Shown here: positions 34,332 to 41,582 of the stretch, one piece after another
Position numbering within the stretch: position 1 is the first letter of the stretch
Layout of the letters: every line of letters starts with the position of its first letter
Source: Pedococcus_A sp963730585
GTDB taxonomy: Bacteria; Actinomycetota; Actinomycetes; Actinomycetales; Dermatophilaceae
Assembly (NCBI GenBank): GCA_963730585.1
Contig: CAVSSL010000011.1
Coordinates: 744,001-808,000 of the forward strand
Length of the DNA: 64,000 nt
Direction: 5' to 3'
The notes under the pieces: generated by a model
Database searches by the model: none
Told to the model about the DNA's origin: nothing
Seen by the model: only the letters and a program-made list of their open reading frames with translations
Translations under genes and position numbers: made by a program

Positions 34332-34789
34332 ACCGGTGCCCCGTAGACGTCGAGCAGCCGGATGCGCGCGGAGTGCAGCCGGGTCGACATCACCCGCACC
34401 ACCCGCTGCAGCATCGCGTAGCCGACGGCTGGGTCGGTCTCGCACTTCTCACGCAGGCAGGCGCCGTCGAACGCGATGGCGCTGGTCTCCTCGGTGGCCC
34501 GGGCGTCGAAGAGCCAGCGGTACGGAGGCACCAGCCACGACCAGCCCACCACGTCGTCGGCGTGCGCGCTGTCGACGACCACCGGCGAGCCGGCGGGCGC
34601 GTGCACCTCGAGGCTGACCCGCCCGTGCCGGATCACGTAGAAGGTGTCGGCCGGCTCGCCCTCGTGGAACAGGTGCTGGCCCGGGTGGAAGTGCACGTTG
34701 ACGGCGCAGCCGGCGACCAGCGCGACGACCGGCTCCGGCAGCCCCGCGAAGAAGGGGTGCTGGGGAAGGTACTCGGCAATGGTCTGCAC
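34328..34789 (-). CDS. Stand-alone cyclic-nucleotide-binding (Crp-like) protein
   Basis: A 153-residue cNMP-binding domain: GQHLFHEGEPADTFYVIRHG, then GWSWLVPPYRWLFDARA. It ends without a DNA-binding helix-turn-helix, so it is not a complete Crp regulator. The start is GTG 34789 with GAGGAG nine bases upstream; its stop overlaps the next gene (ATGA). Such proteins are recurrent inside group 3b hydrogenase operons. It may sense a nucleotide or redox cue and act on the enzyme, but this is not established. Confidence 0.85.
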   Translation of the reverse strand: MQTIAEYLPQHPFFAGLPEPVVALVAGCAVNVHFHPGQHLFHEGEPADTFYVIRHGRVSLEVHAPAGSPVVVDSAHADDVVGWSWLVPPYRWLFDARATEETSAIAFDGACLREKCETDPAVGYAMLQRVVRVMSTRLHSARIRLLDVYGAPV

Positions 34790-34802
34790 GGCGGTCGTCT
34801 CC

Positions 34803-36029
34803 TCACTCGGGCGGCGGAGCGGGCGTGCTCGGTGGTTCCGGGAGGTTCGAGCCGGGCGCCCCGCGCAGGGCGGCGGCCTCCTCGGTGATGTCGATGGCGG
34901 CCGGGCACCAGGTGACACAGCGGCCACAGCCGACGCACCCCGAGGACCCGAACTGGTCGTGCCACGAGGCGAGCTTGTGGGTCATCCACTGGCGGTAGCG
35001 GGACCGCGTCGACTCCCGGACGGTGCCGCCGTGGATGTAGGAGAAGTCCGCGTTGAAGCACGAGTCCCAGACGCGGTGCCGGTCGGCGGACTGCCCACTG
35101 AGGTCGGAGACGTCCTCCACCGTGGTGCAGAAGCACGTGGGGCAGACCATGGTGCAGTTGGTGCAGGACAGACACCTCGAGGCGACGTCGTCCCACCGGG
35201 GGCTGTCGACGCTGGCGTACAGCAGGTCGCGGATCCCGTCGGTGTCGAGGCGGCGCCCCATCCGCTGCGCCGCCTGCTCGGTCACGGCGTCCGCAGCGGC
35301 CAGGTCGCCCGCCGGCGCTGCCGTCGCGCCGATCTCGTCGAGCAGCGCACCGCCCCGCTCGCTGCCGACCTCGACGACGAACCGGTGCTCCGGCGTGAGC
35401 AGCTCGGTGAGTGACAGGTCGAACGGCGCCCCGCGTCCCTGCTCCGGTCGCGGCCCGGTGCCCATCGACACACAGAAGCACGTGCCCCCGGGATCCGAGC
35501 AGGCGACCGCGATGACGAAGGCTCCCTCACGTCGCTGGGCGTAGTGCGCGTCAGTGAAGCCTCGGCCCGTGAGCACGGTGTCGTGGATGCCGACCGCGCT
35601 GAGGTCGCAGGAGCGCACACCGAGGAGCGCGGTGGGCCGTGCGTCGACACCGTCCTCGTGCTCCTCGACACCGCTCTCGTCGTGCACGTCGACGCCGCCA
35701 CCCGGTGCGCCCCGGACCTCGAAACCGCTGCCCGCCGCGGTCCGCCTGCCCCGCCACAGCAGCTCGTCCGTCGGGAAGAAGACCGGCTTGGCCGACTGCG
35801 CCCCGGCAGCGAAACCGAAGAGCGCCTCGTCGTCCCGCCGGCGCAGGCGGTAGCGGCCGGGCTCCTGGGCGTCGCCCCAGCCGCGGGGCAGGTCGGCCAC
35901 CTCGCTGATCTCGGCGTTGACGACCGCCCCGGCCCGCACGGTCGGCCCCACCACTCGGTAGCCGTGGGCCAGCAGGGCGTCGAGCAGGGACTGCAGGCCG
36001 GCCACGTCGATCAGCCGTGTCTCCACCAT
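34803..36029 (-). CDS. Hydrogenase 4Fe-4S dicluster electron-transfer subunit
   Basis: A 408-residue HydB-type subunit, first gene of the operon. The C-terminal half has CLSCTNCTMVCPTCFC and SGCVGCGRCVTWCP, two 4Fe-4S ferredoxin-type motifs. The N-terminal half contains a GVRSCDLSAVGIHD segment typical of this family. It would pass electrons between the small subunit and the FAD/NAD(P) subunit. The ATG at 36029 follows a GGGGGG tract. A TACATT at 36072-36077 on the minus strand may be its -10. Confidence 0.9.
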   Translation of the reverse strand: MVETRLIDVAGLQSLLDALLAHGYRVVGPTVRAGAVVNAEISEVADLPRGWGDAQEPGRYRLRRRDDEALFGFAAGAQSAKPVFFPTDELLWRGRRTAAGSGFEVRGAPGGGVDVHDESGVEEHEDGVDARPTALLGVRSCDLSAVGIHDTVLTGRGFTDAHYAQRREGAFVIAVACSDPGGTCFCVSMGTGPRPEQGRGAPFDLSLTELLTPEHRFVVEVGSERGGALLDEIGATAAPAGDLAAADAVTEQAAQRMGRRLDTDGIRDLLYASVDSPRWDDVASRCLSCTNCTMVCPTCFCTTVEDVSDLSGQSADRHRVWDSCFNADFSYIHGGTVRESTRSRYRQWMTHKLASWHDQFGSSGCVGCGRCVTWCPAAIDITEEAAALRGAPGSNLPEPPSTPAPPPE

Positions 36030-36164
36030 GACGCCCCCCGAGTCGGAGCCCAGCGCGATGTCTCGCTCACCAATGTAGGGAGGTTGGTCCCCCGGCGAAG
36101 GCGGTTTGACAAGGCACGGAGCGAGGCGTCGGCGAGTGCGGTGTCGGATGCAGCGGCGGGGAGT

Positions 36165-36170
36165 TACCCT
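36165..36170 (+). promoter_or_regulatory. Leaderless -10 box of the MEDS-HATPase gene
   Basis: TACCCT with a 6-base gap to the GTG at 36177, which opens the frame encoding the MEDS domain. This fixes the start, which otherwise could be far upstream. Confidence 0.55.
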
Positions 36171-36176
36171 TGCCGA

Positions 36177-37241
36177 GTGGGCCCGCTGAATGGCACCAAC
36201 GCGCTGCATGGTCAGCGGCCCGGAGGCCGGGTCGCTGCCTCGCGCGTCCCGGAGGAGACCCCGACGCATGCCCTCGCGGACCGCCCGGAGACGGTGCCGA
36301 CAAGCCCCGGCAGCCACCTCGCGATGATCTACCACGGCGTCGACGAGTTCGTCGGACGCGTGAGCGGGTACGTGCGTGCCGGGCTGGCCCTCGAGGAGCC
36401 AGTCCTGGTGTTGGCCTCGCGCGAGAAGGTGGATCGGGTGCGCGACGAGCTCGGGGCCGACGCGGCAGCGGTGGAGTTCGCCGACGCCGAGGCCGGCTAC
36501 CACCCCCAGCTCCGGGCGACCTACGAGTGCCTGGACTACATCCAACGGCAGGAGGGCCGCCGCTCGCGGGTGGTGGCCGAGCAGGCACTCGGCCGGCGCT
36601 CACCCCTGGAGGTCGCCGACTACCTCCGGATGGAGTCCGCGGCCAACGTCGTCTACCAGCCCTACCCTGTCGAGATCCTGTGCCCCTATGACGCCGCTGC
36701 ACTGCGCAGCGAGCTCGTCGAGGCATGTCGCCGCACCCACGCCGAGCTGCTGGAGGACACGGGGGCTCGCCCCAGCGCACTGTTCGTCGACCCGCACCGG
36801 TTCATCCCCGACAGCACCGAGGTGCCCGAGCCACCGGTGTCGGCGCCGACGATCGAGTGCCTCACCGGCGCCGACGTCCCCGCCGCCCGCCACTTCACCC
36901 GCGAGGAGGTGCGTCGGGCCGGCCTGCCCGACGCCGTGGTCGACGACCTGGTCCTCGCCGTCGGCGAGCTGGTGTCCAACGCCCTCACCCACGGTCGACC
37001 GCCGGCTCGCCTGTCCGTCTACACCGAGCGCCTCCCGGGAGAGGCGCCGGTGCTGGTCTGCCACGTCCGCGACGACGGCGGCATCCCCGTCGACGCCCTC
37101 GCCGGCTATGCCCCGCCCAGGGAGCTGGGCACCGGCGGCCGCGGGATGTGGATGGCCCGGCAGCTGTGCGACTCGGTGCAGGTCAGCACCGACGGCGCGG
37201 TCACGCACGTGCGGGCGATGTCGCTGCTGCCCACGGCCTAG
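36177..37241 (+). CDS. MEDS-domain sensor fused to RsbW-like ATPase
   Basis: A 354-residue regulator. Residues about 45-210 form a MEDS domain (HLAMIYHGVDEFVGRVSGYV, DYLRMESAANVV), proposed to sense methanogenic or one-carbon compounds. Residues about 225-350 form a HATPase_c_2 domain (LAVGELVSNALTHG, the N box; GTGGRGMWMARQL, the G box). MEDS-RsbW fusions are common in actinobacteria and likely control a sigma factor or anti-sigma antagonist. It is divergent from the hydrogenase operon with 147 bases between; regulation of that operon is possible but unproven. Confidence 0.88.
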   Translation: MGPLNGTNALHGQRPGGRVAASRVPEETPTHALADRPETVPTSPGSHLAMIYHGVDEFVGRVSGYVRAGLALEEPVLVLASREKVDRVRDELGADAAAVEFADAEAGYHPQLRATYECLDYIQRQEGRRSRVVAEQALGRRSPLEVADYLRMESAANVVYQPYPVEILCPYDAAALRSELVEACRRTHAELLEDTGARPSALFVDPHRFIPDSTEVPEPPVSAPTIECLTGADVPAARHFTREEVRRAGLPDAVVDDLVLAVGELVSNALTHGRPPARLSVYTERLPGEAPVLVCHVRDDGGIPVDALAGYAPPRELGTGGRGMWMARQLCDSVQVSTDGAVTHVRAMSLLPTA

Positions 37242-37274
37242 CAACCCTGCGCAGCGCCGTCCGGTGAGCCGCGC

Positions 37275-37300
37275 CGGTATGCCGCGTGGGCGGCATACCG
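37275..37300. terminator. Bidirectional terminator made of inverted CGGCATAC motifs
   Basis: CGGTATGCCGC (37275-37285), a 4-base loop and GCGGCATACCG (37290-37300) form an 11-base-pair perfect stem between convergent genes. It is the same construction as at 18302-18328. Confidence 0.8.
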
Positions 37301-37301
37301 C

Positions 37302-37784
37302 CTAGGGCCCGACGGGGATGCGGGCGACGAACTCCTCCACCTTGTGCTGCCAGCCCTCCTCGAGCGGCCCCTTCATCCCGGTGACGAAGATCCTGTCCTC
37401 GGCGACCTCCGAGAGACCCTTGGCCTGGAGTGTCTCGTTCATCAACGGCCGCACGTGTTCGTACGTGGCGCGCTCCTCCTCGGTGGGCAGCTCGCCGGTC
37501 TTCTTGTCGGGTTGGGGCGCCCCCTCCGTGGTCAGCAGGGCGTACTTCGTGCCCGGCTCGAGGTCCACCTTCTTCAGGAACCGGCGCATGCCCCCGATCG
37601 GCCGGCCCATCCGTCCGGGCGAGCTGAACAGGTACAGGTCGGCCTTCGGCAGCTCCTGCGGGCGGATGTCGTGGATGTGGTGCACCGTCACCGCGACACC
37701 CTTGGCCTCCATCTGGTGCTTGAACTCCTGCGCCACCTGGGCGCCGTTGCCGAACTTGGACGCGTGGACGTACTCGATGTTCAT
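37302..37784 (-). CDS. Flavodoxin-domain protein
   Basis: A 160-residue flavodoxin-fold protein: EYVHASKFGNGAQVAQEF at the N-terminus occupies the FMN phosphate loop position, followed by LYLFSSPGRMGRPIGGMRRFL. It may bind FMN and act as an electron carrier or an oxygen-independent oxidoreductase (protoporphyrinogen oxidase HemG-type proteins share the fold). GGAGG is only 1 base before the ATG, an unusually short spacing, so the start is uncertain. Confidence 0.75.
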   Translation of the reverse strand: MNIEYVHASKFGNGAQVAQEFKHQMEAKGVAVTVHHIHDIRPQELPKADLYLFSSPGRMGRPIGGMRRFLKKVDLEPGTKYALLTTEGAPQPDKKTGELPTEEERATYEHVRPLMNETLQAKGLSEVAEDRIFVTGMKGPLEEGWQHKVEEFVARIPVGP

Positions 37785-37879
37785 GCCTCCATCACGCGAC
37801 GCCGCGCGGCTCCCCGTCAGGGTCGAAGGACCCGTCGACGGACCCTCGACGGCGGCAGCCACGGGCGTCGCTGCCGTCG

Positions 37880-40477
37880 TCAGCGGGTCGTCACCGTGAG
37901 GGTGTGCCGGCCCGGACCCGTCGCCACGGTGACCTCCGCGCCCCGGTTGGTCTCGCGGACGGTGTAGTCGTGGACGGTCCGGCCGTCCAGCGTGACGGTG
38001 GCCGGCGTGGAGCCGCGCGGCAGCGTGTGGCCGAGCAGCACCGTCCGGGCCCCCGTGGCGCGCTCGACGTCCGCGGCGGTGCGGTAGAGCGAGCCGCTGT
38101 GCGTGGCGGTGACGTCGGCAGCCCCGCCCCCGAGCCGGATGTCGGAGCCCTGCACGGACGTCTGGCCCTGGGGCACCTGAGGCACGACCTCGACCGCGTC
38201 GTGCCCGAGGTCGGGTCGGAGCCCCAGCCACTGGTGCACGACGGCCCAGGCGGTGCCGTAGTGGCCCCACGCCTGCATGAACATCGAGCGACAGGTCCAG
38301 CACCGGTCGATGTTGGGGCCCTGGTCGGGTGACGGGAAGATCTCCGGCATGGCACCCGGCTGCTCGTCCGGGGTCCCGCCGGTCGCGGGCTCGGCGAACA
38401 TCGGCTCCGCCAGCGCGTGCGTGTAGCGCTGCTGCTGGCCCGGCCCGAGCCGGCCGTAGTTGCCCTCGCCGACCGACTGGATCGACGTGGTGAGGCCGAA
38501 CACGGTCCGCTCGCCCTGCCCGTTGGCGCCGCCACCGCAGCCGGTGTGGAACAGGCCCTCGTTGAGCGGGTGCTCGCCGCTGTAGCAGTCGTTCTCACGG
38601 CCGGCGAGGGCGGTGTCGCCGTGGGCGTAGGGCGCGAGGCCGGGAACCGCCTTCCCCTTGACGGTGAGCTCGGCCTCCATCGGGGTCTGCCCGATCCAGT
38701 GCTTCTGGAAGGACTGCACGTCGCCGGGGTCGACGAGGGAGTCGGCGTACTGCTTCGCCTGCTCGTACCACCAGGCGCCGTCGAACCGCTGCTGCAGCTT
38801 GCGGGCCAGGTTGGTCGCCCAGGCGTAGGTGTCCCCGTCGTGCTTCGACCTGGCCATGTCGGCGAGGTCGTAGAGGCCACGGATGAAGTACACGGTGTTG
38901 TCGAGCTTCTCCTCACCCATGCCGCTGCGTTCGACGTTGCCCAGCCCCTCGGGCCAGCCGTCGCCGTCGGCGTCGAGGTGGGCCACGACGTAGCGCAGGT
39001 TGCGCCTCGAGAAGTCGTACATCTCGTCGCGGAACCCGTCGTCACCGGTCCACCGCCACAGCAGCGCAACGGTGCTGGGGAACTTCACCGTCTCGTCGGT
39101 GTTGAAGTCGTAGGCGGTGGAGCCGTCCGGGTTGGTCCGGCGCGAGTCGTGGCCGAACCAGACCGAGCCGTCGGAGACCACCTCGTGCGTCACCACACCC
39201 GAGCGGTCGTTGAGGATGTCGGAGACGTCGCGCAGCACGCGCAGGTGCTCCTTGACCGCCTCGAACTGCCCGACCGAGACCGCCGCGAAGGCGGTGTACT
39301 CGGCGTCGGTGCCGAAGATCCAGGGGTAGTCGGGGTAGCCGGCGCCGATCCACGTCGCCTTGTCGATGGTGCCGAGGGGGACCGGGAACTGCTTGCCCTG
39401 GTCGGTCCAGCGGATCTGCAGGTCGGTGGCGGTCTGGGTGAGGTCGGCGAGGTTCTGCTTGCCCCACTCGACGGCCTGCTGGACGAGTGGGTCGCCGGGC
39501 AGCGACAGGGTCGTCCTCTGCGCCAGCCGCTGGCGCGAGGCGACCTTGTCGGCCAGCTGGGCGCCGGGGTCCTTCAGTGCCCCCGCGAGCTCCTCACGCG
39601 CCTCGGACACGCCCCGGTCCGAGCCGGCGACCGCCAGCCACACCGTCGTCGACCCGCCCGCGGGCAGGGACAGCGTGTAGGTCAGCTCGCCGCCGGTCCC
39701 CCGGCCGAACGGTCCGTCGTCGCACTGGGACGGCTTGGGGTCGGCAGGCGCACCCGGCTCGGTGCCGGTGCAACGGTGACCGGACTGCGGTCCCCAGTAC
39801 TGGTTGCCGACCGCCCCGGAGGCGGGGTCGTCTGCGGTGCCGACGACGGCGGCGTAGTGGTGGGCCGGGGCACCGGGCAGCGAGCCGTCGTCCGTGAAGA
39901 CGAGGTGGCGGCCGTCATACGTGCCCTGGTCCGGCAGGTTGTCGCTCGCGTTCGGCGTGACACCCGAGAAGCCCCAGGGGTACTGGCCCATCAGCTCGGA
40001 GTGCGCGTTCACTGCGAGCGTGGCCGTGCGCGCCGCTCCCGGGTTGGTGACGGTCAGCCCGAACAGCACGGCCCGTCGCCCGTCCGGCACGAAGTCCGTG
40101 CGCTGCACCTTCAGGCCTGCCGTGTCGGGGAACTGGTAGCGGGTGTAGCCCCACCCGCTCGAGAACGTCGTCGCCTGGCCCACCCACTGTCCGTCGAGGC
40201 CGAACCACACCCCGTCGACCAGCTTCAGCGGCGGGGTCCAGACACCGCCCATCTCACCGGTGATGTGCCAGCCGTTGGCGTAGAACCGTCCGTCCTGGAA
40301 CCCGACCGAGTAGGCCCGGGTGCCCGCCGCCACCTCGCGACGGTCCTGCAGCCTGCTGGAGGTCGACAGCTCGGGTCCGCCCGGCGGAGCCGCCTCGTCC
40401 GCTCGCGCAGGCACCTGGGCCAGGAGCGAGGCTCCCAGAGCCAGCGTGGTCATCGCCGTGAGAAACCTACGGTTCAT
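37880..40477 (-). CDS. Secreted six-hairpin glycoside hydrolase-like protein
   Basis: An 865-residue exported protein. A signal peptide (MNRRFLTAMTTLALGASLLA, cleavage probably after ARA) precedes an N-terminal beta domain, then a long alpha/alpha barrel-like region (about 330-760) with TWIGAGYPDYPWIFGTDAEY, typical of six-hairpin glycosidases such as amylo-alpha-1,6-glucosidase and GH15/GH63/GH78 families. A C-terminal beta domain completes it. It probably hydrolyses an oligosaccharide or polysaccharide outside the cell; substrate and catalytic acids cannot be fixed by eye. GGGAGGG precedes the ATG. Confidence 0.8.
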   Translation of the reverse strand: MNRRFLTAMTTLALGASLLAQVPARADEAAPPGGPELSTSSRLQDRREVAAGTRAYSVGFQDGRFYANGWHITGEMGGVWTPPLKLVDGVWFGLDGQWVGQATTFSSGWGYTRYQFPDTAGLKVQRTDFVPDGRRAVLFGLTVTNPGAARTATLAVNAHSELMGQYPWGFSGVTPNASDNLPDQGTYDGRHLVFTDDGSLPGAPAHHYAAVVGTADDPASGAVGNQYWGPQSGHRCTGTEPGAPADPKPSQCDDGPFGRGTGGELTYTLSLPAGGSTTVWLAVAGSDRGVSEAREELAGALKDPGAQLADKVASRQRLAQRTTLSLPGDPLVQQAVEWGKQNLADLTQTATDLQIRWTDQGKQFPVPLGTIDKATWIGAGYPDYPWIFGTDAEYTAFAAVSVGQFEAVKEHLRVLRDVSDILNDRSGVVTHEVVSDGSVWFGHDSRRTNPDGSTAYDFNTDETVKFPSTVALLWRWTGDDGFRDEMYDFSRRNLRYVVAHLDADGDGWPEGLGNVERSGMGEEKLDNTVYFIRGLYDLADMARSKHDGDTYAWATNLARKLQQRFDGAWWYEQAKQYADSLVDPGDVQSFQKHWIGQTPMEAELTVKGKAVPGLAPYAHGDTALAGRENDCYSGEHPLNEGLFHTGCGGGANGQGERTVFGLTTSIQSVGEGNYGRLGPGQQQRYTHALAEPMFAEPATGGTPDEQPGAMPEIFPSPDQGPNIDRCWTCRSMFMQAWGHYGTAWAVVHQWLGLRPDLGHDAVEVVPQVPQGQTSVQGSDIRLGGGAADVTATHSGSLYRTAADVERATGARTVLLGHTLPRGSTPATVTLDGRTVHDYTVRETNRGAEVTVATGPGRHTLTVTTR

Positions 40478-40577
40478 GGGGCCCTCCCGAAACGGCCTGC
40501 CGCATTTGTCGGGAACGTATACCCGCGTCGCGGCCCCGGCAATCCGGGAGAACCGCCTCCAGACGCCCCCCTCCGAC

Positions 40578-40597
40578 GCCGGGCTCCGACGCCCGGC
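40578..40597 (-). terminator. Hairpin terminator after second RsbW-like gene
   Basis: GCCGGGC, a 6-base loop and GCCCGGC (40578-40597) directly after the stop of the RsbW-like gene on the minus strand. Confidence 0.6.
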
Positions 40598-41395
40598 TCA
40601 GGAGGCCGCGATGCGGGCCCAGACGAGCTTGCCGCCGTCGCCGGTCGGCAGCGCTCCGCACGACTCCGACAGCGCCTCGACGACGAGCAGCCCCCGGCCG
40701 CCCAGCGCCTCGATGTCCGCGTCCACGGTCTCCGGGGCGTCCCGCGCCTGGTCCCGGACACCGATCCGCACCGTGCCGGCGCCGTCGCCGACCAGCACCA
40801 CCGTCACCTGGTCGACCGTGTGCTGGACGGCGTTCGCGGCCAGCTCGCTCACCACCAGCGCCCCGGCGTCGACGCAGCCGGACAGGTGCCACTCCTCGCA
40901 GGTGCGGGCCAGGAACCGTCTGGCCGCCCCCACGGAGGCGGGGTGACGGGGCAGGGTGAGCTCGGCGCGCAGCGGCGACGGGTCGTCCGCGACCAGCGCG
41001 GTCCCGGCCAGCATCGAGGAAGCGAACCGGAGCCGGGGGGTGTCGAGGCGTTCAGCCAAGTCCCTGCGGAGCTCGTCGTTCCGGCACGCCACAACCACCG
41101 CGGTCCCGGGCCAGGCGTCGGCGTGCTGGCCCAGAGGGGCGAGGGCGGCGAGAGAGGGATCGTCCACGTCCGTGGTGCTGTCCGGGAGCACGAGGACGAC
41201 ACCGTGCGGGCACTCCGCGAGCGCAGTCTGCACCGCGTGGTCCACGTCGGCACCGAGCTGGGCGAGCGGCGCGTCGGCCTCGACGATCCAGACGTCGGCA
41301 TAGGGGTAGACACGCAGTCCGCCGGAGCGTCCCACCGTCGCCGGAGCAGCCCAGTTCGCCCCGGCCCACGACCGACGTTCGCCTCTGCCAGTCAT
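40598..41395 (-). CDS. RsbW-like ATP-binding regulator, paralogue
   Basis: A 265-residue paralogue of the protein at 10526-11497. It shares a N-terminal SWAGANWAAP motif, a STAS-like middle (VDHAVQTALAECPHGVVLVL, compare VDHSIQMALAECPRGVV) and the C-terminal HATPase_c_2 domain (VVSELAANAVQHT, GRGLLVVEALSES). It lacks the AADR repeat of its sister. The start is the ATG at 41395 with a weak GGGAA. The partner protein is unknown. Confidence 0.82.
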   Translation of the reverse strand: MTGRGERRSWAGANWAAPATVGRSGGLRVYPYADVWIVEADAPLAQLGADVDHAVQTALAECPHGVVLVLPDSTTDVDDPSLAALAPLGQHADAWPGTAVVVACRNDELRRDLAERLDTPRLRFASSMLAGTALVADDPSPLRAELTLPRHPASVGAARRFLARTCEEWHLSGCVDAGALVVSELAANAVQHTVDQVTVVLVGDGAGTVRIGVRDQARDAPETVDADIEALGGRGLLVVEALSESCGALPTGDGGKLVWARIAAS

Positions 41396-41582
41396 CTGTT
41401 CCCATCTCGCAGCAGCCCCGCTGTCAAGAACGCTACCGGTATCGGACGAATGCCGCGCGGAGACGCAGTCCCGCAGGCCCCTCGTACGCGGCATACGACG
41501 CCTCCCCACGGCGCGTCGGTGGCAGAGTGGGGTTGCCAGGCACGGGCCGCTGGGCCCGGGCAGAGGTCGCCGGAGCAGGGAC

